Source: Deinococcus sp. (GTDB lineage Bacteria; Deinococcota; Deinococci; Deinococcales; Deinococcaceae). From it: 14,019 nt of DNA. The position numbers and the translations under genes were made by a program. Within the stretch, counting starts at the first letter, position 1. Every line of letters starts with the position of its first letter. The notes below the pieces were generated by a model. That model saw nothing but the letters and a program-made list of their open reading frames with translations. It was not told where the DNA came from and did no database searches. This document shows, one piece after another, positions 5,375 through 13,262 of this stretch. The DNA is taken from NCBI GenBank assembly GCA_018260375.1, contig JAGLBF010000059.1, forward strand, positions 1 to 14,019, read 5' to 3'.

Positions 5375-8170
5375 ATGTCCCAAAGTCTTCAACACGCTCT
5401 TCCCCAGGCCTTACAAACGTTGCTCGAAACCCAGGCTCCCCAGGCTATATTGCTGGCGACCATTGGCAAGCAGGTGTTTAAATTCCGTGCGGGTAAACCC
5501 GTATCACCTACCACCGAAATGACACCGCCCGAACGTTGGTTTAACGCAGGGCAACTTGACTGGCTAAGCCATGACGGGGCGCTTCTGGGCCTTATCTGGT
5601 CGCCTGAGGCCTTACCCGCCAGCACGCTGCAATTGTTCACACTTTTGCTGTCCACCACGCGCGGCGATGAGGGCCTGCGCGCCATTCATGTGCTGATCAC
5701 TCAACTGCCCGAAAGTGCCGCTTGGCTTGATGACCAGTTGCGGTTTCAGCAAGTGAGTCATCACTTTTTGGAGATGTACGGCCTGACCACCGAGCAGGTT
5801 CTTGGTCAGACTTTTGACACGGTTTTTCCTGAGCGCCAAACTATTGCGGAGCTGCTGGAGCAGGCGCTAAAAGGCAAGACCGTACAGCAGTTGCAAGAAG
5901 TGCTGGTGTGGTCGGCGGCGGCCTCGTCGCCCTTGTGGTTGCGCTCGCATGTGCGGCCCTATTTTGGTGAGGGCGCGGGCGTGCTGTGGACGATGCAGGA
6001 CATCAGCGGCGAAGTAGGATACGAGGCGCAGGCACAGGCGCTACTGGGGAGCGTCAACGTACCCACGGCGCTGCTTGGCAGTAAAGGCGAGCTGTTGGCG
6101 CTGAGCCGCACGCTGGTAGAGGCGCTGGAAGAGCGTCAGCTCACGGCGCCGCAGCGCGGGCAACCGCTGGGCATGTGGCCCATCTGGGGCAGTGATGCCA
6201 CCACCAAAACGGCGCTGACCCAGGCCCTCAAGCAGGTTAAGGCTGCGCCCACCACCTGGACGCTGCGCCTCAGCCCTGTTGAAGACTTACCCGCCAACCG
6301 GCAACCTGAGCGCGTAGAGTTGCAGCTGAGGCAGGGTGATACGGGCTCACTGCCCGCCGAACTGACGCCGCTCTTGGTTGCTGAGTTTCACTTTGCGAAC
6401 CAACACCAAGACCAAATGCCGCAGCAACTTCCGCAACTGCTGTCCAGTGTGGTGCAGCGCAGCCCATATGCCCTGCTACTGCTGGGTTTACCCGTAGACG
6501 GCGTGGGCAGTGAGCGCCCCCTCTGGATGTTGAGTGATGTGGCAATAGATCTGCTGGGCCTGGAAAAATCCAGTCTAGAAAAAGGTGACCTGCTGGGCCC
6601 AACCAGTGGGCGACCTTTAGACGAGATACTCAGCAAGCAGCGCATTTACTTTTCGCGCCTAGACGGCCTACCACTGACCACAGTCCAAGTGCTGCGCCAG
6701 GGCCTTAAACAAGGGGTAGTACCGCTGATACTTACCCGCCCTGACGGCAGCCGCCGCTACCTAGAGGCCACTTCTGTGGTGATAGATACGGCCCAAGGCA
6801 GCGCGTCCAACAAACACCCCCTTAGCCTGTACCTAGAAGATGTGACCAGCAAGCGCCACCTAGAGGAACGCTTGCAACACCACGCTCACTACGACCCGCT
6901 AACCGGCTTGCCTAACTGGGCCGGACTGCGCCGCAGCATGGCCGCGAGCGACAAAGGCTACTGCCTGATGGTGCTGAGCATTGACGGCTACAACGCCTTA
7001 CAAGCTGCGCTGGGGCGTTCGGCGGGCGACCACTTGCTTATTCAGGTGGCGGCAAAATTGCACCAGTGGCGCAAAGACATACAGGTTGCCAGGTTAGAAG
7101 GCGAAACCTTCGCGCTGCTGACGACCGCGTCTACCCCCGAAACAGCGACCCGCATCGCCCAGGACCTGCAGGTTATGCTCAAAAGGCCCATGCGTGTTGG
7201 CGGACGCGAGATACAACTGAGCACCAGTGTGGGCATCAGTTGTATGGACACGGTGAGTGAGGGCGCAGCTGCGTCGCCCTTTGCGGCCGAAGACCAGCTG
7301 GACCAGGCCCGCAGTGCCCTGCATGCTGCTCAGCGCACGGGGAGTGGGCGCGGCGCGGTGGCCTTTTTCAGCAGCGCCCTCAGAGCGCGCGAAGCCGAAC
7401 TGGTGCAGCTAGAGAGCGAAGTGCGCCGCGCTGTGCCTGAACAGTTTACGGTGCTGTTTCAGCCTATTGTCAACCTGCACACAGGCCGCGTGCAAGGCGC
7501 AGAGCTGCTGTTGCGCTGGGATCACCCCACCAAGGGCCTTATTTCGCCGCGCCTCTTTTTGCCGCTGGTAGAGCGTGCTGGGCTGATGGTCACGGTGGGG
7601 CAGTGGGTGCTGGCCCAGGCTATTGCCTTTCGCAAGCAGCTGACCAAAGAACACTGCGCCCTCAAGCTGCATCTGAACCTCAGCGCCGAAGAGCTGAACA
7701 GCGCCGAGTACCGCCAAGCGTTTGAAAAGGCTATGAAGCAGGTGGGCGGGCTCAATATAGAGCTAGGCGCGGGCGGTTTGCTCTCTCCTGAAGGTGAAGC
7801 CCCAGAAAGTGGCGGCCCAGGCGAGTGGCTGCGCCAGATGCACGAGTTGGGCAGTGAGATCTTTGTGGACGATTTTGGTGACGGCGCGGCGAGTATCACG
7901 GCGCTGGAGCGTTTTGCGCTGAGCGGGGTTAAGCTGCACCCCACCTTTGTGGCTAACCTGCAACAGGGCGAGCGCGCACTGGCCCTGCTAGAAGGCACGG
8001 TCGCCCTAGCGCGGCGCGTCAACTTACAAGTCATCGCTGTGGGGATAGAAACCCAAGCCCAAGTGCAGCTTCTGCGCACCATTGGTGACGCGGCGCAGGG
8101 GTACTTTTACGCTGCGCCCAAGCCGCTGAACGAATTTCATGACTGGCTGCATTTACAGGTGAATGACTGA
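5375..8170 (+). CDS. PAS-GGDEF-EAL protein with degenerate GGDEF and EAL sites
   Basis: A 931-residue cytoplasmic signalling protein with no membrane segment. After about 90 unassigned residues comes a PAS domain (about 105-210; LRFQQVSHHFLEMYGLTTEQ, ending WTMQDISG), a weaker PAS-like region (215-330) and another sensor-like region (345-490; ending LYLEDVTSKRHLEERL). The GGDEF domain (about 500-670) has the entry motif DPLTGLPN (507-514), but the signature is EGETF (575-579) instead of GG(D/E)EF. The EAL domain (about 685-925) keeps E710 (ELL in place of EAL), N768, D832-D833, K853, E892 and Q908. ExTE has become ELGA (796-799), and the first Glu of EGVET is V889. Cyclase activity is very unlikely and phosphodiesterase activity doubtful; a c-di-GMP binding or protein-interaction role is inferred. 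ATG 5375 has no close Shine-Dalgarno; AAGGAG lies 39 nt upstream. Confidence 0.92.
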   Translation: MSQSLQHALPQALQTLLETQAPQAILLATIGKQVFKFRAGKPVSPTTEMTPPERWFNAGQLDWLSHDGALLGLIWSPEALPASTLQLFTLLLSTTRGDEGLRAIHVLITQLPESAAWLDDQLRFQQVSHHFLEMYGLTTEQVLGQTFDTVFPERQTIAELLEQALKGKTVQQLQEVLVWSAAASSPLWLRSHVRPYFGEGAGVLWTMQDISGEVGYEAQAQALLGSVNVPTALLGSKGELLALSRTLVEALEERQLTAPQRGQPLGMWPIWGSDATTKTALTQALKQVKAAPTTWTLRLSPVEDLPANRQPERVELQLRQGDTGSLPAELTPLLVAEFHFANQHQDQMPQQLPQLLSSVVQRSPYALLLLGLPVDGVGSERPLWMLSDVAIDLLGLEKSSLEKGDLLGPTSGRPLDEILSKQRIYFSRLDGLPLTTVQVLRQGLKQGVVPLILTRPDGSRRYLEATSVVIDTAQGSASNKHPLSLYLEDVTSKRHLEERLQHHAHYDPLTGLPNWAGLRRSMAASDKGYCLMVLSIDGYNALQAALGRSAGDHLLIQVAAKLHQWRKDIQVARLEGETFALLTTASTPETATRIAQDLQVMLKRPMRVGGREIQLSTSVGISCMDTVSEGAAASPFAAEDQLDQARSALHAAQRTGSGRGAVAFFSSALRAREAELVQLESEVRRAVPEQFTVLFQPIVNLHTGRVQGAELLLRWDHPTKGLISPRLFLPLVERAGLMVTVGQWVLAQAIAFRKQLTKEHCALKLHLNLSAEELNSAEYRQAFEKAMKQVGGLNIELGAGGLLSPEGEAPESGGPGEWLRQMHELGSEIFVDDFGDGAASITALERFALSGVKLHPTFVANLQQGERALALLEGTVALARRVNLQVIAVGIETQAQVQLLRTIGDAAQGYFYAAPKPLNEFHDWLHLQVND

Positions 8171-8330
8171 TACAGACTGCGCTTCATTCCAGCACAGTCC
8201 CCAAGGCGGCGCCTGCACTTCCATATCGCAAAAGGCGTATTTGTTGCTACGCCCGCCTCCCTTCTATTACCGCGAGTTCAACAGGGTTTAATCGGGAATA
8301 AGGCTTTCATACGGATTCCGTTTAATTCGT
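8170..8330 (+). repeat. Intergenic repeat family, copy D
   Basis: It begins ATACAGACTG on the last A of the TGA stop of the preceding gene, and aligns with copies A to C through CTTCCATATCGCAAAAGGCG (about 8170-8240). A second piece, ATACGGATTCCG (8309-8320) followed by TTTAATTCG, matches the reverse complement of the end of copy A (4935-4953). The middle has diverged. Confidence 0.65.
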
Positions 8331-8481
8331 TGTACTCTGATTGCCCTACTTACCCGACCTATGGCAAACTAAGAAGGTATACTTATAACTAATTTTCCGG
8401 AATGCTTATCAGTCTTCTCAGTGCTTTTTGTATCTGCGCTCTTTTGTGAGCCGTCCTGTGTCTTCCCCTATACTGCTGCTT
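8171..8481. other. Intergenic region upstream of the PEGA lipoprotein gene
   Basis: This 311-bp gap holds repeat copy D and the promoter of the next gene (8444-8474). A second TATACT at 8378-8383 has no recognisable -35 at proper spacing. No small gene is supported. Confidence 0.5.
8444..8474 (+). promoter_or_regulatory. Short-leader or leaderless promoter of the lipoprotein-rhomboid pair
   Basis: TATACT (8469-8474) ends 7 nt before ATG 8482, so transcription should start at or next to the start codon. TTGTGA (8444-8449) is a possible -35 at 19-bp spacing. No Shine-Dalgarno precedes ATG 8482. The ruvB start in this window has the same layout. Confidence 0.55.
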
Positions 8482-9441
8482 ATGACCAAACTGCCCATGC
8501 TCTCCTTGCTGCTCGCACTGCTCTGCACTGCGCTGACAGGGTGTATACCTGCGGCACAAATCCAGCACAGCGGGCTGCAAGTGGCGCTGGCAGGAGGCGA
8601 GTCTGTGGCTCCGGGCAAGTACCGCCCGCCTGGGCCACAGACGCTGCGGGTACAGCCGCCGCAACACTATCCCTACAGCTACGCTCTTTGGCTTCCAGAA
8701 GGCGGCACGGCTCAGTTGCTCAGCTATGCAGATGCAGGCGCAGGCGCTACTTCTGGCTTTGCCCTGCCTACCTGGCAAGGGGACGCCGACGTGCTGGTGG
8801 TCGTGAGCGCTCGCCCTCTGACCTTTGACAGCCCAGGTGAAGATCGGGCGCAGGTACGCACCCTAGAAGCAGTGAAGCAACTGGTCATACAGGCCACAGC
8901 AGGCCTACCCGCAGGTGATTGGGGCGCGGCGCAGCAGCACTACCGCGTTGCCGAGTACGCTGCCCTGCAGCTAGACAGCTCACCCAGCGGGGCCAAAGTG
9001 TACCTGGGGGGCGCGTATCAGGGCATTACCCCGCTGCACCTAAGGGGGCTAGAGGCGGGCGATCAACAGCTCAGGTTGCAGCACGAGGGCTTTGAGGCCT
9101 ATGACCAGTACCTCACCCTGCAAGCGAACCAGCAGGCTGAGGTACAGGTCGCCCTGTCGCCCTTGCCACGCGGAGTGTTAACCATCAGCAGCGGGGATGC
9201 AGCCCAGGTGAGCATAGACAGCACTGCTCCAGACGGGCGGCACCTCAAGGTCAGCACACCGTTTAGGGGGCAATTGCCTGCGGGCGCCTATCAGTTAGCG
9301 GTGAGGCAGCTACAAGCGGGAGAAGCAGCGCCACTGGCAGCAACATTAGCTACGGCCCGCCTTCTTGTCAATATCACGGCGGGTGTGGAGGTGACGGTGG
9401 CGTGCGGCGTACAAGAGGGACACTGGCAATGCCACCAGTAA
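8482..9441 (+). CDS. PEGA-domain lipoprotein
   Basis: A 319-residue envelope lipoprotein. ATG 8482 begins a compact signal peptide, MTKLPMLSLLLALLCTALTG, followed by Cys21, a lipobox (LTGC) for signal peptidase II. An upstream TTG at 8428 would only add 18 residues ahead of the signal peptide and is not preferred. Residues about 35-125 look like a divergent DUF4384-type domain (YALWLPEGGTAQLLSYAD and ADVLVVVSARPL). Residues about 160-230 form a PEGA domain (SSPSGAKVYLGGAYQGITPL), and a second PEGA-like stretch follows (about 232-300). PEGA domains occur in cell-surface and S-layer-associated proteins. The gene overlaps the rhomboid gene by 13 nt, so the two are probably translated from one mRNA. 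Only the general role, a surface-anchored structural or binding protein, can be inferred. Confidence 0.88.
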   Translation: MTKLPMLSLLLALLCTALTGCIPAAQIQHSGLQVALAGGESVAPGKYRPPGPQTLRVQPPQHYPYSYALWLPEGGTAQLLSYADAGAGATSGFALPTWQGDADVLVVVSARPLTFDSPGEDRAQVRTLEAVKQLVIQATAGLPAGDWGAAQQHYRVAEYAALQLDSSPSGAKVYLGGAYQGITPLHLRGLEAGDQQLRLQHEGFEAYDQYLTLQANQQAEVQVALSPLPRGVLTISSGDAAQVSIDSTAPDGRHLKVSTPFRGQLPAGAYQLAVRQLQAGEAAPLAATLATARLLVNITAGVEVTVACGVQEGHWQCHQ

Positions 9442-10037
9442 GTAAGCCGCGCACCGCCCTTGAACCGCACCAACACTTCGGGGCCGCGCTGGGGGCCAGT
9501 GCGGGGTTGCTGGCCCTCATTTGGGGACAAGAAATTGTAGACCAGTTGATCTTTGGCGGCGGCCTTGACCGCTATGGTGTGGTTCCACGTGACCTCGCCA
9601 GCCTGAGTCATGTCTTTATCGCGCCCTTTTTGCACGCCAACTTTGCACACCTTATCGGCAACAGCATGGTGCTGCTTGTGCTGGCCTTTTTAAATGCGCT
9701 GCGCGGTCTGGGGCGCTTTGTGGCGGCCACTGCGGTCATTGTGGTGCTGGGCGAGGGGCTGGTGTGGCTGCTGGCACGCGGTGGTAACCACCTGGGTGCC
9801 AGTGAGCTGGTGTTTGGCTATCTGGGCCTACTTATCGGCTCAGCCTGGTATGAGCGGCATATCGGGGCCATTGCTACGGCGATATTGGCACTTTTTTTAT
9901 ATGGCGGCGTGTTGTGGGGCGTGCTGCCCAGTGATCCGTATATATCGTGGGAAAGCCACCTATTCGGCTTTATAGCGGGGCTGGTAGCGGCAAAATGGTT
10001 TGCCCCTCAGCGGTATCACAAAACTGTAACGAAGTAA
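9429..10037 (+). CDS. Rhomboid-family intramembrane serine protease
   Basis: A 202-residue multi-pass membrane protein. Rhomboids cleave substrates within the membrane using a Ser-His dyad. The dyad is visible: Ser125 in GASELVFGYLG and His177 in ESHLFGFIAG. The upstream His69/His74/Asn78 (HANFAHLIGN) fits the oxyanion-region HxxxxHxxxN pattern. The usual GxSG is GASE here, with Glu in place of the final Gly. At least five hydrophobic segments are seen, with room for six. ATG 9429 lies 10 nt after AGAGGGA (9412-9418) and 13 nt inside the lipoprotein gene's end; in-frame codons further upstream would give an unnatural hydrophilic extension. The overlap suggests translational coupling. The stop TAA is followed by TACGG, reminiscent of the repeat family. 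The substrate is unknown. Confidence 0.88.
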   Translation: MPPVSKPRTALEPHQHFGAALGASAGLLALIWGQEIVDQLIFGGGLDRYGVVPRDLASLSHVFIAPFLHANFAHLIGNSMVLLVLAFLNALRGLGRFVAATAVIVVLGEGLVWLLARGGNHLGASELVFGYLGLLIGSAWYERHIGAIATAILALFLYGGVLWGVLPSDPYISWESHLFGFIAGLVAAKWFAPQRYHKTVTK

Positions 10038-10268
10038 TACGGTTACTACAGACTGAGACTTGAACCTTATCAAACACGTGCTGAAAGAAGGCCAGCAGGC
10101 GTAGCAACAAGTACGCTGCGGTGGCGTAAGCAGCGCCTTGTGCTGATTGGCGAGTATCAAGTTCGGTAAGGTTATACAGCTATCCAGTACACAAATTGGC
10201 CCTCATCCTTGACATAACCTTTCTGATAGAGCCTTTTTAGTCAGTTTGCAATATAAATTATTACCCTA

Positions 10269-11291
10269 TTAATTGACAAATAGCGGCAATCCATCATCAG
10301 GGTGGCCCGCTACAGGCAAGCCCAGGTGCTGATATGCGTGGGCGGTAGCAACTCTGCCGCGTGGTGTGCGTTTAATAAACCCCAGTTGTATCAGGTAAGG
10401 TTCATATACGTCTTCTAGGGTTAGGCCGTCTTCACTTATGGCTGTTGCCAGGGTGTCTACCCCCACAGGGCCGCCTGCAAAGCGGTGTATCAGGGCTTCT
10501 AGGTACTTTTTGTCGCGTTCATCTAGCCCAGCAGTGTCTAAGCCCAGCTTTTCTAGGGCGTCGTGGGCCCGCTCTAACCCAATCGCCGTTTCGCCAGCAA
10601 CCTCAGCATAGTCACGCACACGCCGCAGCAGGCGCTTGGCGATACGCATGGTGCCGCGCGCACGGCTGCCAACCTCTAGCGCCGCGTCTTCGTGCAGGCC
10701 AAATCCCAGCAGCCTCGCGTCACGCAGCAAATTGGTGGCAATATCCTGGGGCGTGTAGTACTCCAGGTGCTCAATAATCCCAAAGCGGCTGCGCATCGGC
10801 GCGGTAATCAGTCCTGGACGGGTGGTGGCGCCCACTAGTGTAAAGCGCGGCAGGGGCAGCTCAATGGTGCGGGCGGCGGGGCCTTGCCCCAGCACGATAT
10901 CCAGCTTAAAGTCTTCCATAGCGGGATAAAGGTGTTCTTCAGCCACGCGGCCTAAGCGGTGTATTTCGTCAATAAACAGCACGTCGTTTTCTTCAAGACT
11001 GTTGGTGAGTATCGCCGCTAGGTCACCTGGTTTTTCTATGGCTGGCCCGGAAGTAACACGAATATTGACGCCCAGTTCATACGCGATAATGTGCGCCAGA
11101 GTGGTTTTGCCCAGTCCTGGTGGGCCAAACAGCAGGGTGTGGTCTAGCGCTTCACGGCGTCCCCGTGCCGCTTGCAGGTACACGCTCAGCTTGTCTTTGA
11201 GTTTGTGCTGGCCCACATATTCGGCAAGGGTCTTGGGCCGCAGCGCCGCGTCGCCGCCAATTGGGTCAGGACTTGGGGTAGAAGAGGTCAT
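10269..11291 (-). CDS. ruvB: Holliday junction branch-migration helicase RuvB
   Basis: RuvB is the hexameric AAA+ motor that, with RuvA, drives branch migration of Holliday junctions in recombination and repair. At 340 residues it is full length. Motifs: Walker A GPPGLGKT (56-63), Walker B DEIH (108-111), sensor 1 GATTR (154-158), the arginine-finger region MRSRFG (166-171), sensor 2 RGTMR (212-216; most relatives have RGTPR) and a C-terminal winged helix ending near QHLGL. The ATG at 11291 follows TATACT by 7 nt, with no Shine-Dalgarno, indicating a leaderless or very short-leader transcript. ruvA and ruvC are not adjacent. glyS lies 221 bp upstream in the same direction, but a local promoter makes separate transcription likely. 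Confidence 0.97.
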   Translation of the reverse strand: MTSSTPSPDPIGGDAALRPKTLAEYVGQHKLKDKLSVYLQAARGRREALDHTLLFGPPGLGKTTLAHIIAYELGVNIRVTSGPAIEKPGDLAAILTNSLEENDVLFIDEIHRLGRVAEEHLYPAMEDFKLDIVLGQGPAARTIELPLPRFTLVGATTRPGLITAPMRSRFGIIEHLEYYTPQDIATNLLRDARLLGFGLHEDAALEVGSRARGTMRIAKRLLRRVRDYAEVAGETAIGLERAHDALEKLGLDTAGLDERDKKYLEALIHRFAGGPVGVDTLATAISEDGLTLEDVYEPYLIQLGFIKRTPRGRVATAHAYQHLGLPVAGHPDDGLPLFVN

Positions 11292-11298
11292 AGCGAGC

Positions 11299-11304
11299 AG
11301 TATA
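11299..11304 (-). promoter_or_regulatory. -10 box of a leaderless-type ruvB promoter
   Basis: On the minus strand TATACT is followed by 7 nt (GCTCGCT) and then the ruvB ATG, almost the same as the arrangement at 8469-8484. No good -35 at 16-18 bp is visible; CTGACA is 21 bp upstream. Confidence 0.55.
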
Positions 11305-11466
11305 GCGATTATGTTAGGGGCGAAATGTCAGCGGTGAAATGCTGCGCCATCATGCCTGTATTCCGGCGCGGCAACGTTTGACCAGCGCCTCATACAGAGT
11401 AGCCCCCTACACGAGAGTGTAATTGGGAGCTATTTACAGGTGTTGTCAGTTTAGTCAATATTAATA

Positions 11467-11491
11467 CATGCTGCTATTATGAACAGCCATG
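11467..11491 (-). terminator. Possible terminator hairpin after glyS
   Basis: Read on the minus strand, CATGGCTG and CAGCATG pair with one bulged G around a 10-nt loop. It lies about 20 nt after the glyS stop in an AT-rich stretch, but no U-tract follows, so efficiency is doubtful. Confidence 0.3.
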
Positions 11492-11512
11492 AATTATATA
11501 ATAATTAGAGAA

Positions 11513-13036
11513 TTATCTTAGTCTATCGCGAATATAACCAGCAAGTTCACTGATTTGTATACGCTCTTGCTGCAATGTATCACGGTCGCGAACTGTTACT
11601 GTATCTTTCAGGTTAGTTTCTGCACCCTCAACATTTTGTCCCAAGGTATCAAAATCTACCGTGATGCAGTAAGGCGTGCCTACTTCATCATGGCGACGGT
11701 ACGCTTTGCCAATATTACCGCTGTCTTCTAGTAAAATACGGCCTAAGCCCAGTTTCTGAAGGTCATTTTTAATGCTGCGGGCCAATTCTACCAATTCGGG
11801 CTTGTTGCGTGCCAGTGGAATCACTGCAACTTTTATAGGGGCCAGGTGGGGCCTCAGCTTGAGAACAATGCGTTCATTGCCGTTGTCCAGGGTTTCTTGG
11901 GTAAAGGCTTCACTCAGCACCGCAAGCAGAGCACGGTCTACTCCTGCTGAAGGCTCAATAACAAAAGGCACTACAGGCTTATTGGTTTGGGGGTGTGGAA
12001 TAGTCAATTTGGCAATAGAATCATTGTTCTCTTCTACCGTAGCGACTAAGCCCAGTTCACTTTGTGACTTGGTGTGGCTACCCAGGTCGTAGTCACTGCG
12101 ATTGGCGATACCTTCTATCTCTTCATGGCCCAGCGTAGGGTAATCGTACATCAGATCGTAGGTACGCTTGGAGTAATGCGCCAGGTCTTCTTTAGGAACA
12201 TCCAGTATTTCTATTTTCTCACGAGGAACACCCTGGGCTTCCCACCAAGCCAGGCGCTTTTCTAGCCAATGCTGATGCCACTGCTCATCTGTACCTGGAG
12301 CGACAAAGAATTCAATCTCCATTTGTTCTAGTTCACGCACCCGAAAGATAAAGTTGCGCGGAGTAATTTCATTTCTAAAGGCTTTTCCTATCTGTGCAAT
12401 ACCAAAAGGTAGGCGCCGACTGGTACTGTCAACCACATTTTTAAAGTTAACAAAGATTCCCTGAGCTGTTTCGGGCCTCAGGTAGCCGTAGCTTTCATCA
12501 TCAGCCACTGGGCCTATAGTTGTTTTAAACATCATATTAAAAGGCTTAGGCTCTGTCCAGTCGCCAATTTCACCACTAAAGGGGTCACGCACACCCGCTT
12601 CTTTGAATGCAGTTGAAGCCCTAGCAGGCTGAGCATTAAGCGCTGCAATAATAGCCGGGAAGTTATCAGCATCGCTGTCCATTTGCTGAGCTACTTTGGC
12701 AATCACATCTGATTTTTGGTCTTTCAGCAAATGATCCAGGCGGTAGCGCTTGTTATTCTTCTTGTTATCAATCATGGGGTCGCTAAACGTAGCCTCGTGG
12801 CCACTGTGACGCAACACCAGGCGGTGCATGATAATACTGGAGTCTAATCCTTCCATATCATCGCGCTCATATACATTGGCTCGCCACCACGCCGCTTTGA
12901 TATTATTCTTGAGTTCTACACCCAGAGGGCCGTAATCATAAAAGCCTTGCAGGCCACCGTAAATTTCAGAGCCTTGAAATATAAAGCCTCTGCGCTTGCA
13001 CAAGCTGACCAGTTCTTCCATTGTCTTTGCGGGCAT
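11513..13036 (-). CDS. glyS: Glycyl-tRNA synthetase, single-chain dimeric type
   Basis: It charges tRNA-Gly with glycine for translation. The 507-residue class II synthetase is the homodimeric single-polypeptide type, not the separate alpha/beta form. Diagnostic segments: IYGGLQGFYDYGPLGVELKN (25-44), the motif 2 region FRNEITPRN (220-228) with ELEQMEIEFF (235-244), motif 3 EPSAGVDRALL (361-371), and the C-terminal anticodon-binding domain (about 399-505; APIKVAVIPL, and GTPYCITVDFDTL at 453-465). ATG 13036 is preceded by AAGGAGA at ideal spacing, unlike the leaderless neighbours. The gene is controlled by a T-box leader. By eye its codons use A/T in third positions more often than hflX or the GGDEF-EAL gene. 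It is probably monocistronic. Confidence 0.97.
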   Translation of the reverse strand: MPAKTMEELVSLCKRRGFIFQGSEIYGGLQGFYDYGPLGVELKNNIKAAWWRANVYERDDMEGLDSSIIMHRLVLRHSGHEATFSDPMIDNKKNNKRYRLDHLLKDQKSDVIAKVAQQMDSDADNFPAIIAALNAQPARASTAFKEAGVRDPFSGEIGDWTEPKPFNMMFKTTIGPVADDESYGYLRPETAQGIFVNFKNVVDSTSRRLPFGIAQIGKAFRNEITPRNFIFRVRELEQMEIEFFVAPGTDEQWHQHWLEKRLAWWEAQGVPREKIEILDVPKEDLAHYSKRTYDLMYDYPTLGHEEIEGIANRSDYDLGSHTKSQSELGLVATVEENNDSIAKLTIPHPQTNKPVVPFVIEPSAGVDRALLAVLSEAFTQETLDNGNERIVLKLRPHLAPIKVAVIPLARNKPELVELARSIKNDLQKLGLGRILLEDSGNIGKAYRRHDEVGTPYCITVDFDTLGQNVEGAETNLKDTVTVRDRDTLQQERIQISELAGYIRDRLR

Positions 13037-13085
13037 ATGTATCTCCTTTTGAGGGTAATAAGTGGTGCTGAGTAATGGATCAACG

Positions 13086-13129
13086 AAAAACCCCAGACAA
13101 GTTGCCTTCTATCAGCAACTCATCTGGGG
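13086..13129 (-). terminator. Intrinsic terminator of the glyS T-box leader
   Basis: A 15-bp stem (13115-13129 with 13091-13105, two G-U pairs) with a 9-nt loop is followed on the minus strand by TTTTT (13086-13090). Its 5' arm begins with the CCCCA that is the antiterminator partner, so the two structures are mutually exclusive. Confidence 0.92.
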
Positions 13130-13230
13130 ACGCACGGGAGATGCGCGGTTCCACCCCAGTTCCAGCACGCGCTGGCCCTTTTTGGTTTTGGTGTGGCTCC
13201 CCGCTTTGCCCTGCGGCTCTTTGCCTGCTG
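13086..13230 (-). promoter_or_regulatory. T-box riboswitch leader of glyS (tRNA-Gly responsive)
   Basis: Minus-strand GGGGTGGAACCGCG (13144-13157) matches the T-box core AGGGTGGNACCGCG. The antiterminator is complete: TGGGG (13154-13158) pairs with CCCCA (13125-13129), the 7-nt bulge is TGGAACC (13147-13153), and CGCA/TGCG (13142-13145, 13131-13134) forms the upper helix. The bulge UGGA would pair with a UCCA 3' end, and bacterial tRNA-Gly carries discriminator U, so the tRNA identity fits the gene. Stem III is CCAGC/GCTGG (13171-13175, 13162-13166), preceded by an A/C-rich linker. Uncharged tRNA-Gly should favour antitermination and glyS expression. Stem I could not be assigned with confidence: only about 35 nt remain if the promoter at 13234-13262 is right. 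A candidate is CCGC-AGGGCAAA-GCGG (13201-13216), with GGC in the loop. Confidence 0.88.
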
Positions 13231-13233
13231 TCT

Positions 13234-13262
13234 ATTGTGGCGCGTGAGGACGGGAGGGTCAA
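13234..13262 (-). promoter_or_regulatory. Candidate promoter of the glyS leader
   Basis: On the minus strand TTGACC (13257-13262) and CACAAT (13234-13239) are 17 bp apart. Initiation would fall near 13227-13229. It overlaps the region where a full-length T-box Stem I would have to lie, so the call decides whether Stem I is truncated. Confidence 0.45.

Noticed and set aside
7522..8082. 186-codon minus-strand frame inside the EAL region
   Set aside because: Long but antisense to a clear EAL domain; Ser/Arg/Pro-rich composition typical of reverse-frame shadows in GC-rich genes.
10038..10268. Possible gene remnant or inverted repeat between the rhomboid gene and ruvB
   Set aside because: The AACCTTA/TAAGGTT arms are about 100 nt apart and only 7 bp; a roughly 30-codon frame ends at once and resembles nothing I recognise. 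TTGACA at 10209 has no partner -10.
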